NCBI GenBank assembly: GCA_025716855.1
Contig: JAIXMQ010000009.1
Location: 650,001-714,000, forward strand
Length of the DNA: 64,000 nucleotides
DNA from: Pilaira anomala
Lineage: Eukaryota; Mucoromycota; Mucoromycetes; Mucorales; Mucoraceae
Reading direction: 5' to 3'
Shown here: positions 21,640 to 34,596 of the stretch, in pieces
Layout of the letters: each line of letters opens with the position of its first letter
Numbering within the stretch: position 1 is the first letter of the stretch
Notes under the pieces: model-generated
Database searches by the model: none
Told to the model about the DNA's origin: nothing
Seen by the model: only the letters and a program-made list of their open reading frames with translations
Translations under genes and position numbers: made by a program

Positions 21640-24303
21640 ATGAGTACAACACCTACTTCACAAAGACCAAGACGTCTTTCTATGCCAAAATTGACACGTC
21701 GTTTAACTAACGTTGTGATTCATGTGGATGAAAAGAATCAAGAACCTGTGACGCCAACCAGTGTGCCTGCTTTGACAAGTTCCAAACATATTAAATTATC
21801 ATCTAGTGCATTAAATGAATGGAAACAACACATTGAGCCCAAGAAGAATGATGTAGAATCTATCAAGAAAGATATTGTTCAACATACACTGGAGACCGAA
21901 TGTCGTAACCCATATAATTTGGATAAAGTAGCCGTCTATCAAGCAACCGCTCATGCCGTTCGTGATCGTTTATTAGAAGATTGGAATTTAACTCAAGAAG
22001 CTGTTCATGATCAAAACCCTAAGCGTTGTTATTATCTTTCTATGGAATTTTTGATTGGTCGTGCATTAGATAACGCGTTGCAATGTTTACAAGTAAAGGA
22101 TAATTATAAAAAGGGTGTAAAGGATTTAGGATTTAATCTTGAGGATCTTATGGAGGAAGAACGTGATGCCGCTTTAGGTAATGGTGGTTTAGGTCGTTTA
22201 GCCGCTTGTTATATGGATTCAGCCGCTACATTGAATTATCCTACTTGGGGTTATGGTTTACGTTATCAATATGGTATTTTCAAACAAATTATTAATAGTG
22301 AAGGATATCAAACGGAGATGCCAGATTATTGGTTAAATGCAGATGGTAATCCATGGGAATTTCCTCGTACAGATATCAAGTATGAAGTACAATTCTATGG
22401 TTATGTTGCAACCAAAGTCAATGAAAAGGGAGAATCACGTATGTCTTGGGAAGGTGGAGATAAAGTACAAGCAATGGCGTATGATGTACCTATTCCAGGA
22501 TTTGATACAAAGGGATGTGGTAATATTCGTTTATGGTCATCTAAGCCTATTAAATCATTTGATTTCGCTTCATTTAATGATGGTGATTATGATAAATCAG
22601 TTCAAGATCAAAAGAACGCAGAAAATTTGACTTCAGTACTTTATCCAAATGATAATCATAATGTTGGTAAAGAACTTCGTTTGAAACAAGAATACTTCTT
22701 TGTGAGCGCCTCTTTACAAGATATTATTCATCGATTTAAACATACGAATTCAGCATGGCAAGATTTCCCTGATAAGGTTGCAGTTCAATTGAATGATACA
22801 CATCCAACATTAGCTATTCCAGAATTACAACGTATTTTGGTAGATATTGAAGGATTAGAATGGGATGATGCATGGAACATTGTGACTCGAGTATTTGCCT
22901 TTACAAACCATACCGTCTTACCTGAAGCACTTGAATGTTGGTCTGTACCTATGATGGAAAAGATCTTACCTCGTCATATGCAAATTGTTTATGATATCAA
23001 TTTATTCTTTTTACAAAAGGTAGAAAAAGTGTTCCAAAATGATCGTGATATCTTGAATCGAGTCTCTATTATTGAAGAAAGTAATCCTCAACAAGTACGT
23101 ATGGCTTATTTAGCTGTAGTTGGATCTCATACAGTGAATGGTGTTGCTGCTTTACATTCTGATTTAATCAAGACTGAATTATTTAGTGAATTTATTAAAT
23201 TCTATGGTCCTGATAAATTCATTAATGTGACTAATGGTATCACTCCTCGTCGTTGGTTATATCAAGCAAATCCTGCCTTACGTGATTTAATTACAGAGAC
23301 TTTAGGATCTCAAAAATGGGTCACACATTTAGATGAATTAAAGCAACTTACACAATATGCTTCTAATCAAGAATTTCAAGAGAAATGGATGAATGTCAAG
23401 TTACAAAACAAGATTCGGTTAGCTGATTGGATCAAGTCAAATTTAGATATTACAGTTAATCCTCATGCTTTATTTGATATTCAAGTAAAACGTATTCATG
23501 AATATAAACGTCAATTTATGAACATTTTAGCTGTTATCTATCGTTACAAGAATATTCAATTGTTATCAGAAGAAGAACGTAAAGATTTGGTACCTCGTGT
23601 TGTTATCTTTGGTGGTAAATCAGCTCCTGGTTACTATATTGCTAAGATGGTGATCAAATTAATTACTACAGTTGCTCAAGTGGTTAACAACGATGATTCT
23701 ATTAATGATTTATTAAAGGTGGTTTATATTCCTGATTATAATGTTTCTCTTGCAGAAATTATTGTACCTGCTTCAGATATCTCTCAACATATTTCTACTG
23801 CTGGTACAGAAGCTTCTGGTACATCTAATATGAAGTTTGTATTAAACGGTGGATTAATTTTGGGTACAGTGGATGGTGCTAATATTGAAATTCGTGATGA
23901 AATTGGAGAAGACAATATTTTCATGTTTGGTACTTTAGCTGATCAAGTAGCCGATATTCGTCATCGACAAAAATATCATGGTGTATCTATTGATCCTAAT
24001 CTTCAAGTTGTTTTACATGCTATTCAATCAGGAGAATTCGGTGGTTTTGAAACAGCTTCTGTCTTTGGTCCACTTATCAATACTTTAACTTATGGTGGTG
24101 ATTATTATTTGATTTCTGCTGATTTTGAACAATATTTGGATGCTCATGATCGTGCTGATAATACGTTTAAGGATACCACTACTTGGGCTGAAAAATCCAT
24201 TTTATGTACTGCTGGTATGGGTTTCTTTTCTGCTGATCGTGCTACTCGTGAATATGCTGAAAAGATTTGGAACTTGAAGCCTATTTCTTTACCTAAAGAT
24301 TAA
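21640..24303 (+). CDS. GPH1: Glycogen phosphorylase
   Basis: Single exon, 887 aa, normal size. It degrades glycogen to glucose-1-phosphate in the cytosol. Landmarks: MEFLIGRALDNAL, ALGNGGLGRLAACYMDS, the NDTHPTLAIPEL loop, VTNGITPRRWL, VKRIHEYKRQ, and the pyridoxal-phosphate lysine in EASGTSNMKFVLNGG (Lys732). The N-terminus has RRLS (Ser14), a cAMP-kinase-like site; fungal phosphorylases are activated by phosphorylation of the N-terminal extension, so this is a plausible control point. Codon usage is more biased toward a limited set (GGT, TTA, CGT) than neighbours, consistent with high expression. Confidence 0.98.
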   Translation: MSTTPTSQRPRRLSMPKLTRRLTNVVIHVDEKNQEPVTPTSVPALTSSKHIKLSSSALNEWKQHIEPKKNDVESIKKDIVQHTLETECRNPYNLDKVAVYQATAHAVRDRLLEDWNLTQEAVHDQNPKRCYYLSMEFLIGRALDNALQCLQVKDNYKKGVKDLGFNLEDLMEEERDAALGNGGLGRLAACYMDSAATLNYPTWGYGLRYQYGIFKQIINSEGYQTEMPDYWLNADGNPWEFPRTDIKYEVQFYGYVATKVNEKGESRMSWEGGDKVQAMAYDVPIPGFDTKGCGNIRLWSSKPIKSFDFASFNDGDYDKSVQDQKNAENLTSVLYPNDNHNVGKELRLKQEYFFVSASLQDIIHRFKHTNSAWQDFPDKVAVQLNDTHPTLAIPELQRILVDIEGLEWDDAWNIVTRVFAFTNHTVLPEALECWSVPMMEKILPRHMQIVYDINLFFLQKVEKVFQNDRDILNRVSIIEESNPQQVRMAYLAVVGSHTVNGVAALHSDLIKTELFSEFIKFYGPDKFINVTNGITPRRWLYQANPALRDLITETLGSQKWVTHLDELKQLTQYASNQEFQEKWMNVKLQNKIRLADWIKSNLDITVNPHALFDIQVKRIHEYKRQFMNILAVIYRYKNIQLLSEEERKDLVPRVVIFGGKSAPGYYIAKMVIKLITTVAQVVNNDDSINDLLKVVYIPDYNVSLAEIIVPASDISQHISTAGTEASGTSNMKFVLNGGLILGTVDGANIEIRDEIGEDNIFMFGTLADQVADIRHRQKYHGVSIDPNLQVVLHAIQSGEFGGFETASVFGPLINTLTYGGDYYLISADFEQYLDAHDRADNTFKDTTTWAEKSILCTAGMGFFSADRATREYAEKIWNLKPISLPKD

Positions 24304-24394
24304 AATTTTTTTAAAATAATAAAAATTGTTTGTGACTTTAAACACCTCTTTTTTTCATTTTTTTTTTTTTTTCATTTCTTTTTCATTGAAAACC

Positions 24395-26130
<1,736 letters not shown>

Positions 26131-26202
26131 TAATTTTTTTTTTCTTTTATAATCATTATGCACGTGTATTAATGTATAACACATAACAATTTTTTCTTCT
26201 CT

Positions 26203-26322
26203 CCCCCCCCCCCCTTTTTTTTTTCTCTTATTTCAAAAATAACCCCCTCACTTCCGTCATCCTTATCCAATCAAAATTTAAGAGGGGCACAGACAAAAAG
26301 GTTTGGGAGCCGAGTATAAATA
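26203..26322 (+). promoter_or_regulatory. Promoter of the Ecl1-like gene with STRE-type sites, CCAAT and TATA
   Basis: A C12 run ending in CCCCT (26203-26215), CCCCT at 26244-26248, CCAAT at 26267-26271, AGGGG at 26283-26287 and TATAAATA at 26315-26322, the last about 100 bases before the ATG. AGGGG/CCCCT is the stress response element of fungal Msn2/4-type factors. Function is inferred. Confidence 0.45.
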
Positions 26323-26414
26323 AAATAAAAAAAAAAAAAGAGTGAGAAAGATTTCTTTATCTTCTTTCACACACACACACACACATTACATATTTACATA
26401 TTTTTATATTTATT

Positions 26415-26857
26415 ATGAGCGATCTCAACTGGTGTACTTACTGTGACAACGCTATTAGCGCCTTCTCTGTAAGTAGTATAATAGTTATAAGATATACATT
26501 TTATATTAACTCTTCATTTAATAGAACTCTTTATATTGCTCAGAAGATTGCTTAAGGTCAGATGCTCTAAGTCATCATCCATTATTAGGTTATGACTACG
26601 CCGAACTCAAACACTTTCCTCGTGCTGCTTCACCTACCTTAACAGCTTCTTCTTCTTCAACCGCTTCTTCTTCTTCTTCTTCTCTATCACCTTCTCTATC
26701 ACCTATCTCTTCATTTAAAGAAGTGCCTGTATTTCAACTAAATCCTTCGGATAATCTCTATCAACACTTTTATCAACAAAAACAACAACCTAAATCAAAT
26801 GTACCTGTATTATTATCATCTCCCTCTTCAACAACTTGGATAAAAAACATTCTCTAA
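26415..26857 (+). CDS. Ecl1-family zinc-finger-like longevity/starvation factor
   Basis: Two exons (26415-26468, 26525-26857), 128 aa. The N-terminal 35 residues hold a four-Cys motif, WCTYCDNAI then SLYCSEDCLRSD, matching the Ecl1 (life-span regulatory factor) family, in which C-x2-C and YCS-x2-C bind zinc. The rest is Ser-rich, disordered, with a poly-Ser tract coded by TCT/TCA repeats and a short FKEVPVFQLNPSDN segment. In fission yeast Ecl1-type proteins are induced by sulfur, zinc or amino-acid shortage and extend chronological lifespan. STRE-like sites upstream fit stress induction. Exon 1 splits within the metal-binding motif. Confidence 0.82.
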
Positions 26858-26999
26858 TAAGAGCAAAAAAAAAACATAGTATACCCTAAAAAAAAACTTC
26901 CTTTACATGCATTGCTTAATTATATATATATATATATATATATAGCTTTTCCCTTTACATATCTTGCATTCAAAAATAAAACCCTTTCTTTTTACATAA

Positions 27000-27033
<34 letters not shown>

Positions 27034-27248
27034 CTTGTCTTATCAGATCTAAAATCAATCCTTCTTATTGGTCTATTCTGCCCCTTTTTTTTGTTTTATC
27101 TGATCTTTTTTGATCCTGAGATTTAAAATATTAAAGATAAATTTTTTTGTCAGGATCGTTTTTTATGCTTTATTATTAATAATGATTAATTAGTACTACA
27201 GAGATATATTATATATATATAAAAAAAAAAGATATCTTTCTTTGTTTG
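26858..27248. repeat. Intergenic between convergent genes, with TA repeat and A31 tract
   Basis: Contains a (TA)n microsatellite at about 26922-26944 and an A31 run at 27001-27031. No gene. A short GATCTTTTTTGATCCTGAGAT patch near 27101-27121 has partial dyad symmetry, possibly transcript 3' end structure. Confidence 0.5.
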
Positions 27249-30200
27249 TTAGCGAGTATGAACTGCAGTGGCCTCATCAGACCTATCACTCATTCTCCTC
27301 AAGAGATGATCATGTGACATGCTCGACTCCAACATGATGGGATGATGAATATCATGAGGATGCTGTAAAGAAATAATATCTAATGATTGTAATATCTCTT
27401 GTGGTTGTCTTCTTTCTTCATTTTCATCCCCTTCATCTCCTTCTTCTATAGTTTTTTTTCTAAAATCAAGGTAATCAGGCTTCTTTTGATTAAAGCATTG
27501 TTCCCAAGCATTTAATGCATTCAAGTTGGGTAATTGAATGTACATGTCACACCATCCTTGCCCTTGTACTTTTAATACATAGTCTTCTAATTTTGCAGAG
27601 TACACAGATGCATTATGATACGACATGACTGTACCCTTCTTTGCAAATTTCTGTATTTATAAAAATAAAAAGGAGTTCTTTTTAGTATTTTTATATATAT
27701 ATATATATATATATTCCACAGGAAGGTCTTACCGAAAAGTGTGAGAAATAACCAAGCCAGGGAAAGACCATGATATGATGCATTTCCCATTGAGCCAAAA
27801 AAGGAAAATAACGAAATACTTTACGAATAGGCATCTCACCTTCATGCACTTCAATAAAATTACTTGTACCATTTATATTATCTGCTAATGCTGTACTAAT
27901 TGCACTAGGCTTTCTTCTACGTAAACTATTATCTTCATCATCGTCTAGTACAGGATCATCTGAAGCTAGAATTTGCTCAAGGCTTAGTAATTCACTGGTA
28001 CCCGGTGCATTATTGGTTGTATGATGACTAGGTCGATGTTGATCAAAGTATGCTTGATTGCTGTTGGGAGTAGATTTTAAAAAGGAAAAGACAGAGGGTC
28101 TTGTACCTGTAGAGTTAATTGTCTTTTCTTGTTGTTGCTGTTCATCTCTTTTTTCTTTAAGTTTGAATCGATAGAAGGCTTGCATTTTAGGTAAGAATAA
28201 GATTAAGAGAGAAAATGTTGTAGCCCATAAGATAGAAATGACATCGATATAATATTTAGTATAAAAATCTGCTAATGGGTTGACTACCACTGCAAATCCA
28301 ACTAATGCAGAGAACAAGATGTTGCTATTTAAAAAAAAAAAAAAAAATGGAATGTTAGTAAATTAAAAATCGTTTCTCTCTCTTTTTTTTTCTGTATATA
28401 TTACTTACTAAACGGACAACCCCATTTGTTTACATTCACTGTATCTGTTGTACTGTCTACCTGCAAACCGTGTCTTGTAAGCAAGAAAAGTAGCAAATAA
28501 TAACAAGAAAGCAGCATAGACTGTAGAAAGTACAAGGAACACAATCTTGTTATTTCCTCGAGCTTCACAAGACCAATAATGAGTAGAAAATGAAACTTCA
28601 AACTTTGTTGGAACAGGTGTAGCAACCAATAATCCTACGATCAAGATAATCTTAAAAAGACGACATATATTAGACATATAAAAACATATAGATGGTACAT
28701 ATATTACTAAACTTACCATTTCAATACCTACGAGGCCTGCCACAGTTTGTAACAAATGGTTGTCTGTAATTACATTACGAGTAATAAATATATTATTAAA
28801 GATACGATAAATTCTATAATTTTTGGCAATCATATTTCTATATTTGTTCAAGTTAATAAATGTTAAAAATATCATGCCATGTTTTTTAATAATAATTTAC
28901 CCTAAAACGAGTAGAAAACCTAGACTGAATGTTACAGGTGTGACAAGACACGATGTTTCGGTAGGTATGCCGATCATCATCAATACAGAAACATAGGTCA
29001 ATACAAAGCCAACTAATTCTAAGCAACAAAAGAGCGGGCTAATAGATATAAATTAGAATGACAGCTAACCTTTTTGTTTTTTTAAAAAAAAAAAATAGAA
29101 TAAATATTATATATATATATATGTATACCTAGCAGCTTTGAATACTTCATTTTTGCGGTTAAATAATACAATAAAGAAACAAATGATGGAGAACAGAATA
29201 CCGGCAGATGATAATGCCAAGATTGCATGAGAAATAGGAGAGGTGATATCTGGGTTTAAAGGTATACTTGGAGGCGAATCGAGTGGGGGCTAATAAAATA
29301 AAATGGTTAGGGAGAGAGAGTCTAAGTGAGGATCTAGATTGAACACTCACCACATGTGTACCATCAAAAAACATGGGCATACCAGTCATGTTTAACGCAC
29401 CACCTGTACTAACACCTACTGTGGTTTTTAAACCACGTTGAAAGTTATATACTTTGTAATTTCTATCTTTAGTGTCAGTCTACTTTTGAGTTTTTTTTTT
29501 TTTTTTTTTTTTGCCCCATCATTTATTTATTTGTATAAGCTGCTTACCCAGTGGTCAAGTCACCATTTGAGTCATAATTCATTGGTCCTTCAGGTCCAAC
29601 ATAACCAACATTAAATGCAGATGGTAACATTTCATCGCCTAATCCTCCACCAGCTAATTTAAGTAACTCGCTCGTCTTGTTGTTACTGTTATTAATCAGT
29701 TTCCCAAATCCTTCTGCCATAATCATCATGCATGAATATGCTAACCTATACGTATTGTATATTTAGATCAGTTTTTTTTTTTTTTTTTTTTAAAAAAAGA
29801 ACACAATAAGAATAAATCAAATATTACCCTTCATAAGAAGATATATTTCTATGTCCAGCATAAGGATAACTGTATTAGAAAATATATATGTGTAAGTGTA
29901 TCACTCTATACGTATTATAACTTAAAAAACTCACGCTTCAGGGTTCAATGCGGACCATTGGTCTAAAAAAGTTTCAAAAGGTGGATAACCGTATAATGAT
30001 AACCAGTTATCAAAAAAGAATAATCCTTGATAATCTTTTGCAAAATTCGTACTGATACTCAAGTTCTGATTTTGCTCATTCACTGCGTCTTCTAAATCGG
30101 ACAAGGTATCACCCATCATTAACCAGACATACTCTTGACTAATTAAACCCAGCTTTTGTGCTTGCATTAATATCTCGATTTGTGGTAATGGTGTAGCTGC

Positions 30201-31303
30201 TACCATAATAATACGTGCGCCACCACTTGTGATGTTTTTCAACGCGTTTATGAAGTCGTCAGTAGTTTGAGAGGAAGCAATTGCTTGATATTGAAAAATA
30301 TGCAGATCCATTGCGCTTGCTTGAATTAAAGCTCGTTGGTAGACTATATGAATATATATATATATATATTTATGTAATATATACATGTGTCAATATTTAT
30401 TATTTCTTTTTTTTTTTAAAAAAAAAACATTAAAAAACATATTTACATTTTTGTCCTAATGGGTCGTCTATATATAGAACACCTAATTTATTCCAACCTT
30501 GTTTTGACGCAAAAGAAAGCATGACATCTGCAATAATAACTTGAGTAGGTATAGTTCTAAAGAAATATTTGTATTGTGATTTATCAGAAAAAGCAACTGA
30601 AGGAAAAATATAGATTTTAGTTACACTTTTTTGATATATATACTCTACTTGTATATATATATACTTTACTAGCGTTGGCAGTGAAGGAGCATTGAGGTAT
30701 TTCCAGAGTTGAAGTCATGAGAGCACTGAGACTCGTCCAGGAACTCGAGATATCACCAATGACACCAATGACACCTTGTTGTAATAATGTCACTGACGCA
30801 TAAACTGCGTTTGTAACCGACATTTGGTCTACCGAGGAATCTGGAAACGAGTCTTTTTCGATAAGTGTAATATATGCTCCTGGTATCACTTGTCGACTGT
30901 TAATGTCGTTCACGGCCATTCGAATTGCCGAAGACCCACTGCATTAAATAAAAATAAAATTGAGTTTATATATTTTGCATGATTTTTTTTTTTTTTTTTA
31001 CCCCCAAACTATTTGAGCTGTTAAATTATCATTTTTCTGTGTGAATGGTAACAAGACACCAATCTAATAAGTAAATAAATAAATAACTTGTTATTACATG
31101 GTCTAATTTTGGCTTATCTATGATGAGATAAAGAATGCTGTTATTACTTTAAGTTCAGTTCGTCCAGTCGTATTGTATCTTGGTGTGATATAAACGGTAC
31201 TGTTATCTGTTTGACTGATATTACTGTATAAATCGTCCACTAATAATTTTCCAAAAATTAATGAATTCAATGGTAATTCACCAATGACACTTTGCTGTGT
31301 CAT
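27249..31303 (-). CDS. Class C (GABA-B/metabotropic-like) G-protein-coupled receptor
   Basis: Fourteen exons (complement of 27249-27650, 27733-28324, 28409-28650, 28717-28837, 28901-29038, 29129-29289, 29351-29462, 29548-29745, 29828-29869, 29935-30343, 30447-30596, 30670-30938, 31002-31063, 31148-31303), 1017 aa, all joined in frame. Residues about 50-470 form a periplasmic-binding-like ligand domain: IGVLLPFT, GGSSAIRMAVNDIN, GVIGDISSSWT, YFFRTIPTQ, GWNKLGVLYIDD, YDSNGDLTTGNYKVYNFQ. Seven helices follow at about 485-732 (SHAILALSSAGILFS, NEVFKAASPLFCCLE, VTFSLGFLLVLGNMIAKNYR, and so on). There is no Cys-rich spacer, as in GABA-B receptors. The C-terminal tail (about 733-1017) is long, and residues 844-932 look PH-like. 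No signal peptide is evident from the only available ATG. The ligand is unknown. Confidence 0.88.
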
Positions 31304-31482
31304 GGTTGTTGTTTTGTTAATGGAGTTGGAAATGGTGGAATCCTGTTTTCTTAAAAAAAAAAAAAAGTTTTATTTAAAAAAAGAAAAAAAAAAAAGAAAG
31401 AGAGAGAAAAAGAGTTAAGAGAAAGAGAGAGAGAAAAAAAGAAAGGAAGTAAGGATGCAGGGTGACACTATTCCTAGTATAA

Positions 31483-31523
<41 letters not shown>

Positions 31524-31758
31524 GGGGTTGAAGTAGGAGCTTATTTTTATTCCCCTTTAAAAAACACAGTAGCAAAACTCTTTTTCTCTTGGCTCCCTTT
31601 ATCGGTATTGAGACCGGGTTTATTTTATTTGATATGAAACGTGGGTTTACAAAGGAGAGGAAAAAAAAAAAGTATATATTTATATTATAAAAGGAGTGTG
31701 TGTTTAGGAGGAGGAGCAACAGCAACAACAACAACAACAACAACAAAAAAGTAATAGA
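31304..31758. repeat. Intergenic with AAT and CAA trinucleotide repeats
   Basis: Promoter side of the receptor and 3' side of the ankyrin gene. Holds a GA-rich stretch (31389-31446), an (AAT)12-like repeat at 31483-31520 and (CAA)n at 31717-31746 immediately before the ankyrin-gene stop. No start codon on the minus strand exists here that could add a signal peptide to the receptor. Confidence 0.6.
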
Positions 31759-34117
31759 TTAATATTCAGAGTGATGATCTAACTTCTCCAGCCATTCTTC
31801 TGGTATGGAAGGAATGACACTAGACTCCCTTGCATTTCTTTCTCTTTCAGCTGATAACTTTGTTTTTAATTCAAAATAAATGTTATCTGATAAGCTCATA
31901 GAGCCATTCTGTTGTGCTTGTTCTGGTTTCTGATGATGCCAACCTGAATGCATCATATTAGTTGTGGTAGGTAATGAAAAGGGTAACATGTACTTTGAGT
32001 CCTTCTTTTCTGATACATAATGATTATCTTCATTCTCATTCTCCGTATAAATACTGTCGGTATCTGAGCCACTTTGGACAGATAATCTTGATTTACGGTT
32101 ATTCTTTTGCTGTGATATTGATTGTAATAAACTGCCTAGACTTGAAATACTATTGGGTCGACTTTGATTCTCAATTGAACCTGATCTTTCCATCAGTTGT
32201 TGTTGTTCAGACTGTATACTCTTGATTGTATCTTCTGCTATTTGCATTGTATATTTTTCAACTTCTTCTTTTAATTTAGGTTCAGAGACTTCATATCTAT
32301 AATTTAAGACTAATCGTTTGATTTGCATTGGATTTAACAAGTCAAATGATTTAGTGGTACTAATGAAATCCATCAAATCTTGTAACTGTGAAACGCATTG
32401 TAATAATTGGACAAGTTGTACGACCGGGTTGAAATAGGCTGCTAACGTACTTGGCAAATGGTGTTCTCTTACCCATTCTTCCATTACAGTTAAGTTCATT
32501 CGGATCTGTAAAGCTTTACTTCGACACAAGTATTTCTTATTCGTTAGGATACGATTAAATATTTCACAAGATAAGAAATGAAATAGTTGTGCCATGCATT
32601 GAATTACAATTACTGGATGCACATCATATGATTGCAAAACGTATAGGATCGAGGTCAGTAATGAAGTTACTGATTGAGGCGTTAAAGTTGATCGTGTTTG
32701 TTGTACAGGTAACTCGACTGATGTTGTTGTTGTTTGACCTACTGAACGACGATTGGAAGAAGTAGAGAACCTGTTACGTCGAAAGAATCGATGCCAATCA
32801 TCTGCAAATTCAACGACTTCTAAACCACCGAGCTGTTCATATTCGATCATGGCAGGTTCCAGTATACGATCCATTCGCTTTTCTGAATCAGTTACGAGTA
32901 AGGTATAAGTTTCTGATATTAATTCTGATATCTCTAATTGATATTCGGCTGTAGCTACAACTAGTCCAACATCTTTTTTTAAATAGTATAATAATTGGGA
33001 TAAATTAGCTATCCAAAATGCCATAATATGAACATCTTGCGAATTGGTCTATCGATTGATAGCATTAAAATGAGGGCCCTTTTTTTTTTTTTTCTATTTA
33101 TATTATAATAATTTACCTTAACAACTGTATTAATTCGACTTACTGCTTTCGAAATTAATTGATGTACAAGCTCTCGACAGGTATAATAATGAGCAAATCG
33201 AGCACATAAAAAGATAATATTGGCAGGGACGTAAATCTCAGTGCGAGATTTCATGGGCAGTTTAAGATGAGAGATGGCCACATTGAGAATATGATCAATT
33301 TCTTCTTCTGCAAAAACAAACATTTGGTCAGGTAAGCATTGATCCCAAATGAATTTATGGACAGATCTAAAACTAGCCTCACACGACTGTATATCTTGAT
33401 CGGTTTCGTCTTCTTCTTCCTCTTCTTCTTCTAGTATAGGGATACAAGCATCACTTAGTTTGATAGGTTGTGGTATAGGCGGTGATAAAATAGATACCAT
33501 ATTTTCGTTTTCTGAATCAACTAAATCATATATTGTTCGACCACTTCTAGATTTAGTGGAAGAAGAAGCGCTGTATTCTAATAATAATTTTACAATCTGA
33601 CCATGACCATTGGTGGTTGCCCACATAAGTGCAGTCCAACCGACTAAAATGAATAGAATAAGTTAAGAAAGAGTGAAGATAGTTGTGTTTATATATTACT
33701 CTTGTCTTGTACGTCGACGTTAGCACCCACTTGTAATAAAAATCGGGCTACATCAATTTTACCAAAGCAACTGGCATAAATTAATGGTGTTGAGCCGTCA
33801 TTCTCATCATCCGATGCATCCAAATCAACATATGGACTTAGTCTTCTATCGTTCACTAAATGTCGAATGGTCACTAAGTCTCCATGAGAAGCAGATCGAC
33901 TTAGGATTTCTGTTAATCGTTCAGTCTTTTTAGCTCCGTCTAAAAAGTCAAAATCCTGTAAGGATAAAAATGACACTTGTTCAATTTCTTCTTCTGTCGA
34001 GTGAGTTGAAATTAAAGTAGAGTTGGAGGAACTGGTAGAGGACCAAGAAAATGTATTTTGTTTATTCTTTCGTCCGTGTTGACTTCCATCACTGTCTTCT
34101 TCATAGTGTCGATTCAT
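31759..34117 (-). CDS. Ankyrin-repeat and DIL (dilute) domain protein
   Basis: Three exons (complement of 31759-33048, 33117-33643, 33700-34117), 744 aa. Residues about 70-175 contain ankyrin repeats: ASHGDLVTIRHLV, DGSTPLIYASCFGKIDVARFLLQVGANVDVQDK, GWTALMWATTNGHGQIVKLLLEYSA. After an acidic stretch (eight-residue Glu run) comes an alpha-helical part, with a DIL-like domain at about 440-560 (LYVLQSYDVHPVIVIQCMAQ, LFHFLSCEIFNRIL, MNLTVMEEWV), as in the globular tails of class V myosins and the fungal ankyrin-DIL proteins of afadin-like architecture. The C-terminus is Ser/Gln-rich and disordered. Likely a peripheral scaffold for vesicles or cortex; cellular role is inferred from the domain. 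Confidence 0.85.
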
Positions 34118-34199
34118 CTTTTATTTATAATTATTAGACGCGTTGAAAGAAGTAATAAGTAAAGAGAGAAAGTAAAAAGTAAAGAGAAAGAGAGTGAAA

Positions 34200-34230
<31 letters not shown>

Positions 34231-34596
34231 ATAAACAAACAAGCAGAAATTAAAAAAAAAAAAAACAAACACTTGTTCTATTATCACCCTTCTCTCAAAC
34301 TAACTTGCTCTCCTTTTTATACTATACCACACACTCACAATTGCTCCTTGCTAAAAAAAGAGTTATATCTATTTTTAAGGGGTGACATTTAAGGAGGAAA
34401 AAAAAAAAAAAAAAAATTGTATGGGCTCAATTTACAATCTCCATAAAATAAAGGAGTGAAATTTATGCGTGTTACCTAACATCAATGTGGTGTATTTAAC
34501 ACATAAAAGAAAAAAAGGAACAATAAGATTATTTTAGTATTTGGACACAAAAATATATATTTTATTATATAATTTATACAAGATCAGTTAAACGAT
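34118..34596. other. Intergenic; promoter of ankyrin-DIL gene and 3' region of RPP0
   Basis: Contains an A27 run at 34201-34227 and an A14 run at 34252-34265, a C/T-rich segment at 34280-34320 and an A17 run at 34400-34416. No coding sequence. Confidence 0.5.
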
